A DNA stretch of 64,000 nt from Fistulifera solaris (GCA_030295235.1 AP026147.1:620001-684000), one strand, 5' to 3'. Counted from the first letter of the stretch, positions 11,720 to 23,239 are shown. Notes: generated by a model from the letters alone, not told the origin. Numbers and translations are program-made.

Positions 11720-12037
11720 ATGACGGCTTCTTATTCAAATGTACTCGTACGTACGGAGCCCGTGATTACGGATCCTCGCGAAATGCAGACGATTTTATTG
11801 TTCAGTCTCCGAGCACTTTGGGGGACGTTGGAACCTCACAGTTGTCAGCTTTCCGTGTCTCTCGTGGACGGCCTGCAACGAGTGACATGCCGAACGGACT
11901 CCGTTGCGGCGGTACGAGCGGCGCTGACACTGGTGACGCCACCGCCGTATCTGGAATCAACAATTTATCGATTCGATGTGCTGCAAGAGGAGAGTTGTAT
12001 CAGCCAAAACGAAGAAGGGGCAAATACGGACGACTGA
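11720..12037 (+). CDS. Pop5/Rpp14-like RNase P/MRP protein subunit (putative)
   Basis: The 105-residue product begins at ATG 11720. It has the size and block order of the Pop5/Rpp14 family: a helix ILLFSLRALWGTLEPHSCQ, a strand QLSVSLVDGLQRVTCR, then AAVRAALTLVTPPPY, and a final strand STIYRFDVLQEE. In this family the fold binds RNase P or MRP RNA and helps process tRNA and rRNA precursors in the nucleus. The protein is short and the assignment rests on the pattern alone. No intron is needed. Its start codon overlaps an antisense ORF start, which I do not call. Confidence 0.5.
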   Translation: MTASYSNVLVRTEPVITDPREMQTILLFSLRALWGTLEPHSCQLSVSLVDGLQRVTCRTDSVAAVRAALTLVTPPPYLESTIYRFDVLQEESCISQNEEGANTDD

Positions 12038-13222
12038 TTGAAAGAAGACGGTTATTTAGAAGTTGTGGCTAGTCCGCGTGCAACTTGGAGTATTCTTTTG
12101 AGTTATAGGTCACTTCAGGGGTCGCTCTGAACTGAGTCTATCGTGGTACTTTGCGTGGACGACTCGTGGATGTGTAAAACGCGCACGAATTGCTAACCTC
12201 CGGTAAATCCCATTGGAAACGGTGTTGGCGATTTTGGGCATCGTTGACTTGCGACTGTTTGCTGAAGAACTAAGTGATTCGATGAGAGCACCGACGGTGG
12301 TGCAAAAACGTTTAAAAAAACAATCCAACGAGGCTATTCATCATGGATCCGATATCGTTAAGCACGAGACTAACATGCGCCCTGCATTCGCTCTTCCGAC
12401 CTATCGAGAGTCTTCATTGGCGCTGCAGCAAAGCCGTCACTTCGGCGGCCTTCACGTAAGTTTGTTCGATGACACTTGATTATTTTTTCAAATCACTGCA
12501 TGCACTTTAACCTTAGCCGAATTTCAAGCCCTATATGGATAGACTTTGACGTCATCTCTAAGGAAGCTAGGTGCTTGAGCTTAATAGAGTTAGCTCGCTC
12601 TGTCGTTTTAGATCTGGCGTTGGTCTGTTGAGTCATCACTTCTGAGACTGGACTCTCTGATTGACTTTGGCTGAACATTCTGTGGCTTCATGCTTCATAG
12701 TTGTCTTGTATGATGTATGTGGATGTTCTGGCTTCCTTTGTGTTCGCAACGATTGCGGTTGCGGGGCCGCTCATAGTTAGTTAGTGCTTGTCCCACCTAG
12801 CACCTAGCGGAAGTCGGCGGCACTCGGCATTTGGTTTTTGGTTGCCCTGGTTGTTTTCAGTACCTGTACACTAAGCGCTACTGTGAAAGGAGTCATGGAT
12901 GGAGGTCGCGCGATATACGGCGTGTCCTTGCAAGACAGAAATCTAGTGCATCTGTTTTTGGATTTCGCATTACATGCCGATACATCTTCAATTGTTCCAA
13001 GTCTGAACGAACCCATGTCGTGATGCTTGACATCTGGCTTCCTCTGGCAAATTATCTTCGGTTTCAGAAAGCTACTGTCGATCGTGCGTGATTTGCGCGA
13101 TGTGCGTTCCAGTTTGAGGAAACTGTGAGCCGATGTTGTTTCCAGTTTTTTGCAACCTGCCAATCGATTCATAAAATGAACCAGAACGAAAACAAAAGGT
13201 TGTATCACACACAAGCGACATA
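12038..13222. other. Intergenic region without a confident gene
   Basis: About 1.2 kb. A plus-strand stretch at 12838-13023 translates to a protein-like peptide (LVVFSTCTL, then LFLDFALHADTSS) but has no partner exon that I can define. The antisense frame at 12804-13292 looks like its shadow. No repeat is evident. Confidence 0.45.
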
Positions 13223-14632
13223 ATGATGTTCCGCAAACTTGTTTTCCTTTCTTCTCTTGGCGCGGCCTCTGCGATGGATGTCTATACCGCAATGATCATG
13301 CCTCTTTCCAGCAACTATACAGCTGAAGGAACAATGGTGGTGATGGTCGAAGAGGGAAGCACCTCTATCTTCTACGGAGCCCATGTGATGGGTTTGGAAT
13401 CTTCTTTGGATGCGATGATGTGCACAGCAATGAACGGTTGTGGGTAAGCACGCTCTCGTTCATACAATCTTTTCACAGTCAAAAATGGAATCACTCTAAC
13501 ACACATGCAGTCTTCACATTCATATGGGTATGTCATGCGAGAGCGTCGAAACTCAGGGCGGTCACCTTTACGAGACTGATGAGGACCCCTGGTTGGAAGC
13601 GCGTCACTCTACGACGTCAGATGGTGTGCTCATTGAGGGTACTTGGCTCGAGATCGGCACTAACGACGTTAACGGTAGAGTTGTGATCGGTAAGCGCCCA
13701 TGATATCATGCAGAATTTGCTTTGATTTAAAACGACTCATTCTTCCATCTGAAGTCCACAACGAGGCTGGAGAGCGCGCTGGATGTGGTATCTTGCAACC
13801 AGTCATGGAGAGTATGACGCAACTGTCGGCTATGACAAGTCCCCTCGGAGACGATAGCATGGCCGAAGCGGAAGCCTTTGTTGCAGGAGATGATATGTTC
13901 TTGTGCTATGCGGGAGTGGCCCGTGGACTCGAGGCAAATATTATGAGTTTCATGAGTGAAGGCGGCATGGATTGCAATGTCGCTAACGGCTGTGGCACCC
14001 ATATGCATCAAGGCACATCGTGTGAGAACATCGATACTCAGGGTGGGCACTGGTACGAAACGGAGGAAGACCCTTGGTTGATGGAGAGCTATCTGTCTAC
14101 CACAGCCGATGGCATGGCCTACTTCGGAAATTGTCTTATGGTTGGCTCTGCTACATCCATGGCTGAAGGCAGACCTTTTATTGTCCATGATTCGATGGGA
14201 AACCGTGTCAGTTGTGGTATTTTGGAAGCAAGGGATACCATGGGCGAAGCTCCTTCTCCGTCAATGGGAATGGAGCCTACGATGATGCAGCCTTCTATGA
14301 TGGACCCAACCATGATGGATCCAACGATGATGCAGCCCTCTATGATGGACCCGACTATGATGGATCCAACGATGATGCAGCCTTCAATGATGGACCCGAC
14401 CATGATGGATCCGACAATGATGGACCCGACCATGGTGCAGCCTTCCATGATGGACCCGACCATGATGCAGCCTTCCATGATGGACCCAACGATGATGGAT
14501 CCGACGATGATGGATCCTACCATGATGGACCCGACGATGGTGAATCCTACGATGGGATCCTCTTCTTCGTCTTGGCTCTCTACATTGTTACAAACCATGG
14601 CGCTTTTCGTTGTCGTAGTTGTCTACCTCTAA
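13223..14632 (+). CDS. Secreted protein with two Cu/Zn-SOD-like domains and a Met-rich repeat tail
   Basis: The 425-residue product is spliced over introns 13444-13510 and 13690-13754 with no frameshift. It starts with a signal peptide ending near ASA. Two homologous domains follow, each with the order YTAEG/DSMAE region, H-[IM]-H-[MQ]-G-x-SC, QGGH-[LW]-YETE/DEDPW, a STT-[SA]-DG block, IVH[ND] and CGIL. The HxH, GGH and VH histidines match copper and zinc ligands of Cu/Zn superoxide dismutase, but the DPW insert and low similarity elsewhere make enzyme activity uncertain. The tail has 18 exact pentapeptide units of the type P-[TS]-M-M-[DQ] (14276-14545), then a Ser run and a hydrophobic C-terminus that looks like a GPI-anchor signal. 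It is probably a cell-surface, metal-binding protein. Confidence 0.75.
14276..14545 (+). repeat. 15-base coding tandem repeat (Met-rich pentapeptide), 18 units
   Basis: Exactly 270 bases encode 18 in-frame pentapeptides, mostly PTMMD, PSMMD and PTMMQ, with two MV variants near the end. The arrangement shows a higher-order PTMMQ-PSMMD-PTMMD cycle in the first half. Confidence 0.95.
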
Positions 14633-14834
14633 AGTTTATTACAACTGATTAACATGAAATTTTTATTACGGATTGGACTGGAATAACAATCACGAATACA
14701 TATAATCTAAATATAGGTTTGATCAAGGAAAGGAGGCGACAGAACTCGACTCCTCGTTCTCAAGAGAATACGTTAACTTCGAAACGACACGTAACACACC
14801 GAAGCAGGCATACACGCACCCAGAAAAAATAGCG

Positions 14835-16614
14835 TTACATCCAGCTAGACAGATCCGACGGAACTTCTCGATCCTCATTGCCAGAGAATTCGAGAATAGA
14901 AGCGAGCTCCTCGCTAATCTCCTTCGTGGGGTCGGGAGTGTTTGTGAGAAGACTTGGGCCAAACAAATCGTTCCCTCCAGACGTAGCGGTCCACGTTGAG
15001 GCGCGACTACGGTTTTCGCCAATAGAGAGTCCTTCAAAACCGGAGTGAGTAGAATTCATGCGAAAGGCGTCTGACAATCCAGTAACAGGTGTGATCTCTT
15101 CATGAGCAGAGCCAAACTTAGAAAGCGACGGATCGAGGGCGAATTCTTCGGATGTGTGAGACAGAGAGGGCATCGACACTGCAGAAGATGTCCTCGCACG
15201 ATTAGCTTCTGGGTAGATTGAGCTGTAGAAGCTTTCCAGCGACGGATTGCTGCTGCGAGGTGCAATCGCGTCAGCTCGTGGGGAACTAAATGTCGAAAGA
15301 CCAGGGAGATGTAACTCTCCCGTCAAAGGATGGTCTTCATACAATTGAGACAATCCTGCCCGCGGTGAAAGAGTAGCAGCTCGACGTCGATTTGGAACAT
15401 AAGCATCATGAAAAGCAATGGGATGACTGATCACTGGAGCAGGGCTATCGCGGCGAAATTCTTGGCCAACGGCGTTCGCCGAGAATGAACGTGCGCGATT
15501 GCCGTACATACCGTCTTCCAAGGGAGCAAAGCCCTTCTCTGAGCCAAAATACTCCGATGTCTGAGTGCTCACGCTTCCTGTTTCCCACAGGTCGTTTCGC
15601 GAATCGAGGGATCGAGAGTCGTGGTGGTAATTGCTTTCAGGGATACTCATCGGTGGCTGTACTCCCATGTTAAAACTCTGCAATGGAAGGACAGGGCTTC
15701 GAACTGGGGCTCGATCACGAATTTCTGGTAGCGGTTGCGTCGGCACTGGATTATACGCGCCGGCTCCCAAGGAAGGCACATGTTCGCTAGCTTCCGCCTG
15801 CAATCGTGCTTTTGTCATGGCTTTCAGTTCGTGCACAGTCAATCCGTGAGGAAGCTTCGCTTTACACCCGAGTCAGCAGTGTAGGACGATGAATGACTGG
15901 GACTAGGAGACAAGACTCTTTGCTTTTCCGGCGCATAACGCGACGGAGTATTAGAAGGTGCAACAGGGGGCGGCGCGTCGCGGCCGTAGGAAATCGTAGC
16001 TCGATTGGGGTATTCATTAGCGATGTAGCTGACGTTAGGCACACTAGCAGGAGGAAACGCAGATCCAGGATGAGCTCTGTGGAGATAAGAAACAGCAGAG
16101 GCGGAGTGCCCTGGCATTTCTTGAGGTCGATAGCCAGACCTGCTCGAATTGTGCGGAAACGGTAACTCATCGTTTTGCTGCTGCTCCTTCGCCAAACGTA
16201 TCGCCGTTTGCTTCTTTAAATCCTGTAAAAAAGAGTAATTAAATCGATTGAGTTTATTTGTTAAAGGAATAAAAGAAAACGTAATTCACATCGCAAACAT
16301 TTCCTTAGCACAAACGACTTTCTTGCGATGAAAGGCAGCCATTACCGTTATCCTCGGTAACACTATTTGTAATTAATACGAAAAACTGTTTACGACGTCC
16401 CGCCACAAATTTTCTACACTTTAGGCTGTCCTTGCGGTTTCAAAAGGAACAAGACTCGGATCCGCGTCGAATAAAAGCGGCCTCCGGAATTTATTTGCGT
16501 CACAATGAACTTACCGACAGCGTAATTCCTCTTCGATTCGCACCTGATTTTTTTCTTTTGCTGTCCCTGTGATTGAGGGACAGCTCCAACTTTGGATGAA
16601 GACCAATACGGCAT
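14835..16614 (-). CDS. Low-complexity protein with two copies of a GLTV..LK..T..RL..E motif
   Basis: The restored product is about 495 residues. Exon 1 is 16515-16614 from ATG 16614; the intron is 16223-16514 (GTAAGT donor, TTTTTTACAG acceptor); the rest is one exon. Two similar short helical motifs occur: GITLSDLKKQTAIRLAKEQ across the splice junction, and GLTVHELKAMTKARLQAEA at about 15780-15840. Between and after them the chain is rich in Ser, Pro, Arg and Tyr and looks disordered. The frame changes near 16547 (A run) and near 15853. No known domain is recognised. The repeated motif could bind a shared partner, which is inference. Confidence 0.65.
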
Positions 16615-17809
16615 GGCCGTGAACAGACTCGCCTCTCGGCGAAAAAAATAATAATGATCGGTGTGCACGAGTGATCAGGACGAATAGCGACGAGGCTCGG
16701 AGATGGGAGACTGCTACGACGGGTCACAGACACAAGAAAAAGACGCCGGTACTGTACTTTGATCCTGCGTATTCCGCCGTAGAGGCAGTTTTTCTTCTTT
16801 TTGGTACAGTTTGCTCGTACAGTCGGGCGTTGTGTTTTAGAATGTAGGCAATAAGCCAATCACTTTTGTTCGTGTACTGTGTCGTTGATTGTAGATAGCA
16901 AAAGACTGGTTATTCGGAGACTCACGCATTTGTCTGCCGGTTTTAAAATTCTTATCTGTAAATAGTCGATGCTTAAATGTAATCCAAGATATTAACGATT
17001 TATTCAGAACATAGCCGTTACGAAATCTTCCGCACCTAATTCGCGCCACACATTTCAGTTGCAAGACTGGAGAGCTGCCGGAGCGAGACTCCTTCCAATC
17101 AAGTATTTCATTCTTACATCGACTAATGCATCTCGAAATCTTTGAGATCGATGAGATTCTATCTAATAAAGGAACGACATTAGCACCAGAATCTAATTCG
17201 CCGTGAAGCTTTTCCGCATGGAAACTAAATTTACGCAATAAATTGAATGGAAGCTCTTGCTTTCTAGAGTAGCATTCTCGTGGTTTGCATTTGTGTAGAT
17301 TCAAAGCTGAATATTCGTGACTGTAAAATGGCTTTCTTCGTTTCATTTCGCTGTGAGGGCAGGAGTAACGGGCAGAGACGATGATGATTCATTCTTCAAG
17401 CCTCTTGACCTTAGATCCTAGTTTTTGTACTTAAAAAGATCAAGTACCGATACGAGCTTAGTCTTCTGGCATCCGTCATTGTGTATCGTTCAAACAGTAG
17501 CGTGTGAGAAAGAGTCAGTACTCAACGTGTCTGCAATCTCGTACGTCATACTTCTCACGCCACAAAAAGCCCGAAATCGACCAGAGGATCCGGTACTCGA
17601 TTCCGAACGACAGCCTCGTTCTTTTCTTCGGTCAAGTTCTGTGTCGTTGATGATGATGACAACGAGTGAAATCTTCGAATCAGAAGAGCAATTTATTCAT
17701 TCTATTGTTCAAGAAAAAGCTATCTGCTCAAGCTTCTTTATTGATAGATTCTGCTAGGCAATTTTGCAGTTGCTTTGTTTCCCTGAATTTCTGTTATTCT
17801 GTTTGCAAT
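16615..17809. other. Intergenic region between divergent genes
   Basis: About 1.2 kb holding the promoters of the motif-repeat gene and of ClpX. It contains one long minus-strand frame (16837-17346), listed separately as weak. No repeats stand out. Confidence 0.5.
16837..17346 (-). CDS. Weak hypothetical ORF, 169 codons
   Basis: The frame begins with ATG at 17346 and is rich in Lys, Arg, Ser and Cys. It has no signal peptide, membrane helix or recognisable motif. It could be a lineage-specific protein or chance. Confidence 0.22.
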   Translation of the reverse strand: MKRRKPFYSHEYSALNLHKCKPRECYSRKQELPFNLLRKFSFHAEKLHGELDSGANVVPLLDRISSISKISRCISRCKNEILDWKESRSGSSPVLQLKCVARIRCGRFRNGYVLNKSLISWITFKHRLFTDKNFKTGRQMRESPNNQSFAIYNQRHSTRTKVIGLLPTF

Positions 17810-19984
17810 ATGATACGCGCCGCATCGAGAACGTTGACACGTTCCGCACGACGAGTCGGAGCAGTCATCGTCCCCAATCGTTCTCCCTATGTCTCTTTTT
17901 CTAAATCTTCGCTGTCGTCGCTGACTTTTAATGAGAAGAAGCGAATTCCGGTGCCCGAGCCCGCTTTGGCGCTGGCGTATGATTATGAAGACGACGGCGA
18001 AGCGGATTCGCACGATCCGAACGAAGTTGTTCGACAGGAATGTCTCTCATCTACACACTCAAAATCAGTTGAAATGACGGCTGCATCGGGTCCACGAACT
18101 CCCAGTTCTTCGCCTTATCCACCTCCGTCAAATTACGATCAAGGAAAGGTCCTTCCCGCGGAAAATCGGGTACCGGAGGAGGGGGCGGAGGACGACATCG
18201 CTGTCCGAAATGTGGTGCTCAAGTGACATTCCGACACGGAGACTTTGAAGAAAACACATTCTACTGTGCGGCTTGCTCGGGATGGTTTGTATCGAATACC
18301 AAAATCACTGCCAAGGACGATCCCTACGATGAACTCATGGACAAGCAACAGATTCATGCGAAGCGCATCCACGAAGATCCGCAAATGGTCATGCAGCACA
18401 TTCCCAAACCACCCGAGCCGCATGAAGCACATCCACCGCAGTCGCATGCTCCGCTGATGAAAAAATTCCTACTCCGAAAGAGATTATGACGGGTCTCAAC
18501 GAATATGTGATTGGGCAACGAAATGTCAAGGTGGCCCTTTCCGTCGGTGTGTACAATCACTTTAAGCGCATCTTCGTGGCGGAGGCACAAGCGGCAGCGC
18601 AACAACGTAAACAAGCGGAAATGGAAGAAGGTGCCTTTATGGCGAGTGCCAACAGTATTCCCATCAATCAGCTACATGATGGACCGTCGTTGGCCGAGAT
18701 GAATTTGGGCCAATTTTCGAGCAGCAGCGTTTCTCCTATGATGGAAAACAGAACGGAAGGACACTCGTTTAACAGTATCAACAATCCGAAGTTTGCGCGT
18801 GACGTAGAAGATGTTGAAATCGACAAGAGCAATATTTTGGTAAGATCGCCTGCGCTGTGTCTAATCTTGTGACCCAATCGTTCCATCACTCATTCTCATT
18901 TTCTGTAAATAGTTGCTGGGCCCAACAGGGAGCGGAAAGACATTGTTGGTAAAAACGCTCGCTCGCTTGATTGATGTTCCGTTGGTCATTGCGGACGCTA
19001 CATGTTTGACCCAGGCGGGCTATGTTGGAGAGGATGTCGAAAGCATCCTGTTTAAACTGTATTTAGAAAGTGGACAGGACATTGAAAGATGCCAAAGGGG
19101 TATTGTTTATATTGACGAGGCCGATAAGATCCGAAAATCTGGTGGGAATGTTAGCATCAGCCGGGATGTCTCTGGAGAAGGCGTTCAGCATGCGCTGCTA
19201 AAAATTGTTGAGGGAAATGTCATTAATGTTCCAAAGGTATGTTTACTGATGTGCGGTCCAGTGTCAACTAGCTGATCATCGAGTGCTAAGTGCTGTTTTG
19301 CTAGGAACCCGGCCGAAAGAACCCGCGCGGCGATTTCTTGCAGATTGACACAACGAACATTTTGTTTATTTGCGGTGGAGCCTTCTCTGGTTTAGAGCGA
19401 ATCATCAACCGGCGCGTTCACGCTGCTTCGATTGGCTTTGGTGCGCAGATGAAAAGAAAGTCGACGACCCGACTGTGCAAGGGCGGTACTTTGAAAATGC
19501 CATACCCAAGGATCTAGTGGATTTTGGTATGATCCCCGAGTTCGTGGGTCGTTTCCCGATCATTGTATCCACAAAGGGTTTAGACATTGAAAATTTGGTG
19601 GATATTTTGACCGAACCAAAGAACTCAATTATCAAGCAATATCGTCGTCTCTTTGCTATGGACGATGTTAATTTTCACGTGACGCAGGATGGATTAGAGG
19701 CAATTGCGCAGACAGCCTTCACTCGCGGAACCGGCGCTCGTGGTCTTCGCTCCATCACCGATTCTGTTTTGATGGAGACGCAATACGTCGTACCGTCCCG
19801 CCCCAATGTCCACACCGTGTATGTGGATGCCGAGGCGGTGAATGGACAAGGTAAACCCGTCCTATTGGAAGATCCCGAAATGACGGTGGAAAAGTATGAA
19901 GAGTTGAAGAAAGGTCAGAGAACAGTGGAGGGAGCGGCACCGGTCCGCATTGAGAACGAAGAAGAGATTGAACAGGTAGCATAG
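17810..19984 (+). CDS. clpX: ATP-dependent Clp protease ATP-binding subunit ClpX, mitochondrial
   Basis: ClpX unfolds substrates for the ClpP protease. The restored product is about 678 residues. It has an Arg/Ser presequence ([15 protein letters not shown]) that suggests mitochondria. A Gly-rich linker precedes the zinc-binding domain (CPKCG then CAAC, about residues 130-155). [11 protein letters not shown] opens the AAA+ module, followed by Walker A GPTGSGKT, the pore loop GYVGEDVES, Walker [12 protein letters not shown], the GGAFSGLE motif, and GTGARGLRS in sensor 2. Introns are 18840-18912 and 19237-19304. Frame changes lie near 18175 (G run), 18468 (A run) and 19457 (A run). A long insert after residue ~260 (Gln/Ala/Ser-rich) separates the N-terminal helix from Walker A, as in other eukaryotic ClpX proteins. 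Confidence 0.95.
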
Positions 19985-20068
19985 GAAGGATAAATAACAG
20001 ATTAATTCATATACGTTATGATTTTGGATGTGTTTGACTTGAAAGTAGTACTGGATGCAAATTGACAA

Positions 20069-21284
20069 TTATACAATCATGGTAGCTACGGTAAAGCCAG
20101 TTCCTCCCACCACAAAAGCTCCCGCTCCTCCGACAGCAAAGGCTTCCAACCAACGCCACGCAAAGAAGACGCAGACGTTCCTAAGCCCACTCCAGCCATT
20201 GCTGTACCGAGCAAATATTTGGACAGATCATTCCCTAACCAGTCCATGCCTAGAGTAAAGTTTTGTTGTGAAGCCGTCGCTTCTACCAAGAGCAAATCGC
20301 CGGTCGATCGCAAAGTTGACATGCCTAAGAACGCGAGAAGAAAGGGCGGTACATACTTTTCGTAAATGTCATCAGTCCCGACATGGTTGGGGGCAATGTC
20401 GAATCGGACGCATTTGGAGACGAGCTTTCGTTCGGCGTCTCTTCTTTTTGTTGTTGCGTCACATGTACATACGACAAAGCGGGAATGGCTACTGCCAAAC
20501 CCAAATTGCGTAACAATTTCGTGACCGCCGCAACTTGAAACGCTACATCATCTCCATAGGTCTCCTTATACGCCAACGCCGATCCCAACACTTGACTGGT
20601 ATCGTGAATCGCGACACCCAGACACATTCCCACTTGTGCACTATTCCCATCACACAATGCATGTAGCAGATACGGATAACACAACATGCCGAAGGTCCCA
20701 AAGAGAACCGTATTGGCCACCGCTACGGCAATATCGCGAGGCAGGGCTTGGATCGCCGGCGCCAAAGCCGTAATCGCCGTGACACCGCAAATGGAGGTCC
20801 CAGCCGTTAACAATAAAGTCAACTGCGAAGACGGCAGTCCCGCCCAACGACCCGCGAACGGAAGAAAGAGCATCCCCGCCCCGACGGACGATACAACGAC
20901 CGGAATACTTTGCCAACTGGTCGCCAGTACTTGACCGAAACTGAGTTTCGCGGCGACACACACAATGCCCGTTTGTAATAGTGTTTTCGTACAAAACGTC
21001 AAGCCCGGTTGAATGGTAGCGATATAGTGATCAGGTAGATTGTGTTTCAACGTCATTCCGAGTACTATGGAAGTTGGTATGCCCGAAATGGGCATTCCCA
21101 AGATAGACGAAAGTACGGATGCCATTTGAAAACCACCAAAGGCGGTGGAAGCGCATAAAACGACACCGTGTAATATCGATGAATGATTCTTTTGCTGTTG
21201 TTTTTGTTGTTGTTCGAAGATTCGTTCGATTGTAGCGATGGAGGTGTAACGGCTGTCATCCAGCGAACACTTCGAGCGGTCCAT
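20069..21284 (-). CDS. YeiH/UPF0324-family multi-pass membrane protein
   Basis: The restored product is about 405 residues from ATG 21284; the open frame continues upstream but without an ATG. It has about ten membrane helices and the family's signature blocks: TAGTSICGVTAITALAPAI, NTVLFGTFGMLCYPYL, GVAIHDTSQVLGSALAY and AAVTKLLRNLGLA. Bacterial relatives (YeiH) are putative anion or sulfonate-type transporters, but the substrate is not established. The frame changes near 20357 (A run) and near 20140. The protein family is mainly prokaryotic, so the gene may be an old lateral acquisition. It converges with ClpX, with stops 85 bases apart. Confidence 0.85.
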
Positions 21285-21478
21285 CGTTTGCTGTGACGAA
21301 AAGACGAAGTTAATGTGTAGCGACGTATTAATGATTGCTGTATCATCATCAAGAAGTGAAGAAGGCAAAGCAAGAGAGCAGAAGATGAGAAATATAGAGT
21401 GAGAATGCCCTAAAATAAATAATTGTGTTTGTGTTTGTTGTTATCGTCATGCGTCGCATGCAATGCGTCCGATGGATA

Positions 21479-21991
21479 TATCCGGGTTGGCCTCTGTCGA
21501 TAAATTTCCCTACGAGAGCTACGTCAAATCACGTAGACGTTCGAAGCGTTGCATCTTTCGTTCCATCCACGTTTTGTTTTCCAATCGATGGCAATTACCA
21601 GGTATTGCTTCCCGAAACGAAGCGAATACGTTGCGCAAGATATCATTGACATCGGTGCTCTGGAAAAACCAAGAATTGGATGATGGTGAAAACTGCAATC
21701 TCCGGGTTCTCCTACAGAGATAAATTTCCTACGGCGGCTACGTAACATACGCGTAGACATTGGAAGCGTTGTATCTTTCTACTGTTTCATCTTTCACTAT
21801 CAAAGCAACGTCGATTGTTGCTTCGTGGCACGCATAAGCGAGGTTGGGAAAAGTAGTTTTGACATTGTGTTGTCGGTTGTCAGTAAGGCGCGAAAAGGAT
21901 GTGATCGAAATTACACATTCTCCGGGTTTCCCTGTCGATGAATTTCCGTACGAGAGCTGCGTAGAATCTACGTAGACAGTTGCAGCGTTGC
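21479..21991 (+). repeat. Tandem copies of a 220-base dispersed element
   Basis: The word TCCGGGTT begins at 21481, 21701 and 21921, a period of exactly 220 bases. Each core continues with [GT]CG-ATAAATTTCC-TACG, a GAGCTACGT or GGCTACGT word, and a CGTAGAC word that forms a short inverted repeat with it, then AGCGTTG. The third copy is truncated after the core. Related copies occur at 54.4-54.7 kb (opposite strand) and 62.7 kb. No transposase or tRNA-like promoter is seen. Confidence 0.85.
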
Positions 21992-22035
21992 GCAACGACA
22001 AGAAAAACAACGCGAACAACAATCTTATTCATTCT

Positions 22036-22872
22036 ATGTATTTCTTCACTGCAATGAATAACATGAACGACAGCAACAATAATCAAAGCAATATCGTTGT
22101 CAGCAATAGCAATGTCTCGGATGATGACTATTCGATTGAGAACGACGACCCTATCGATAAAATCGATCCAATTACCGTTTTGCAAGACAATATAGGTCCG
22201 TCCGTGCGATTTTGATCGTTGTGGATGAGTTACTTCCTTGTGATTATTTATGCTTTAATTATGGTAAAAAGATTGCCTGATGATTTGAAAAGCCTCATCC
22301 TCGTAGTCCTATCCCTTTTACAACTCTCATACTTAAACAACGAACACACACACACACAGACGGGCTGTCGTTGGCCATGTTTGATGCGTTGCGCCAATTG
22401 AGAGATGCGGTAGCTCCCGAATCGGGAAATTTAGGAAATGCAAACAACAAAGACGATACGGAACACGCACTCGATACCGATGAATTGTGGAAGGCCTACA
22501 AAGCCAAAGACCCCGATGTCCTTGCCATGGTACCGACTATCATTAATTCAAGAGACGACTTTGTACGATGGCATGCGAAACACGAAATGGACAAAGATAC
22601 GGAATTAGTCACGCAATTAGCTTCCATTGTACTCGAAAAGAGTCGAGCCATTGATCAGCAAGTGCAAGACCACATTCCCGGGATGCACCGGACACGTCAG
22701 GAACAAAGAGTACATTGCACACCTTGTACAAGAAAATGTACAAGTCGCGCGTGAATTGGAAGAAACCTATGAACAGGCACGGCAACAACGGGATCGATGT
22801 CGGGCGTACATTCGAGAAAATACGTGTCGTGCGTTGGGGATTGAAGAAGATCCGGATGCGGTGTTTTTATAG
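22036..22872 (+). CDS. MED21-like Mediator subunit (putative)
   Basis: The restored product is about 223 residues. Exon 1 (22036-22195) encodes an Asn/Asp-rich leader; the intron is 22196-22359, ending in a CA run and AG. Exon 2 opens DGLSLAMFDALRQLRDAV, like the MED21 N-terminal helix, and ends in a long amphipathic helix with EYIAHLVQENVQVARELEE, like the MED21 coiled coil that pairs with MED7. MED21 is a small core subunit of Mediator, which links transcription factors to RNA polymerase II. The protein is longer than usual (about 140) because of the leader and a central insert. The frame changes near 22705 with one extra A in an A run. The assignment is by pattern only. Confidence 0.5.
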
Positions 22873-23235
22873 AGAAGCAAAGGATCGTTTGAGTGTTGCC
22901 AAGATGACCTTTATACCGTTCGATGCGGAATAGACGGATTCCTCAGTCTTATTGTTACAGCTATGCCCTCGTGATTTCATCGATCTCTGATAGGGAGTAC
23001 TGGTACTTGTTTTTGGCGTGACATCGATTACAGGTTGTTTGAATAAAGAACGAACACCAGTCACGTAATGCTGATTTCAAAGTGTTTCCAAACTTACTGT
23101 AGTAGAAGCTTTAAAGCTGCTCAAGGTGAACAAAGCTGGATTTAGCTGAACGAAACATTGTTAGGTACCGTACCTTCGTGACTGGAATGCAGTCGTGATT
23201 AAGTTGAGAGTACAGGTTAGGTGTCAGCTTTATAA
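22873..23235. other. Intergenic stretch before the palindrome array
   Basis: About 360 bases after the MED21-like stop with no gene or repeat that I can support. Confidence 0.5.
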
Positions 23236-23239
23236 AAGA

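Noticed and set aside
11509-11721. Minus-strand frame with helix-turn-helix-like KKGESFYDIAEMLCIEEATI
   Set aside because: It is short, overlaps the 33-base repeat and lacks any transposase catalytic part. The plus-strand Pop5-like frame is a better explanation of the area.
14119-14652. Long open frames antisense to, and in another frame of, the Met-rich repeat
   Set aside because: They are shadows created by the 15-base periodic repeat, which keeps several frames open.
21463-22022. Short frames over the 220-base element
   Set aside because: They differ between copies and do not keep a common reading frame.
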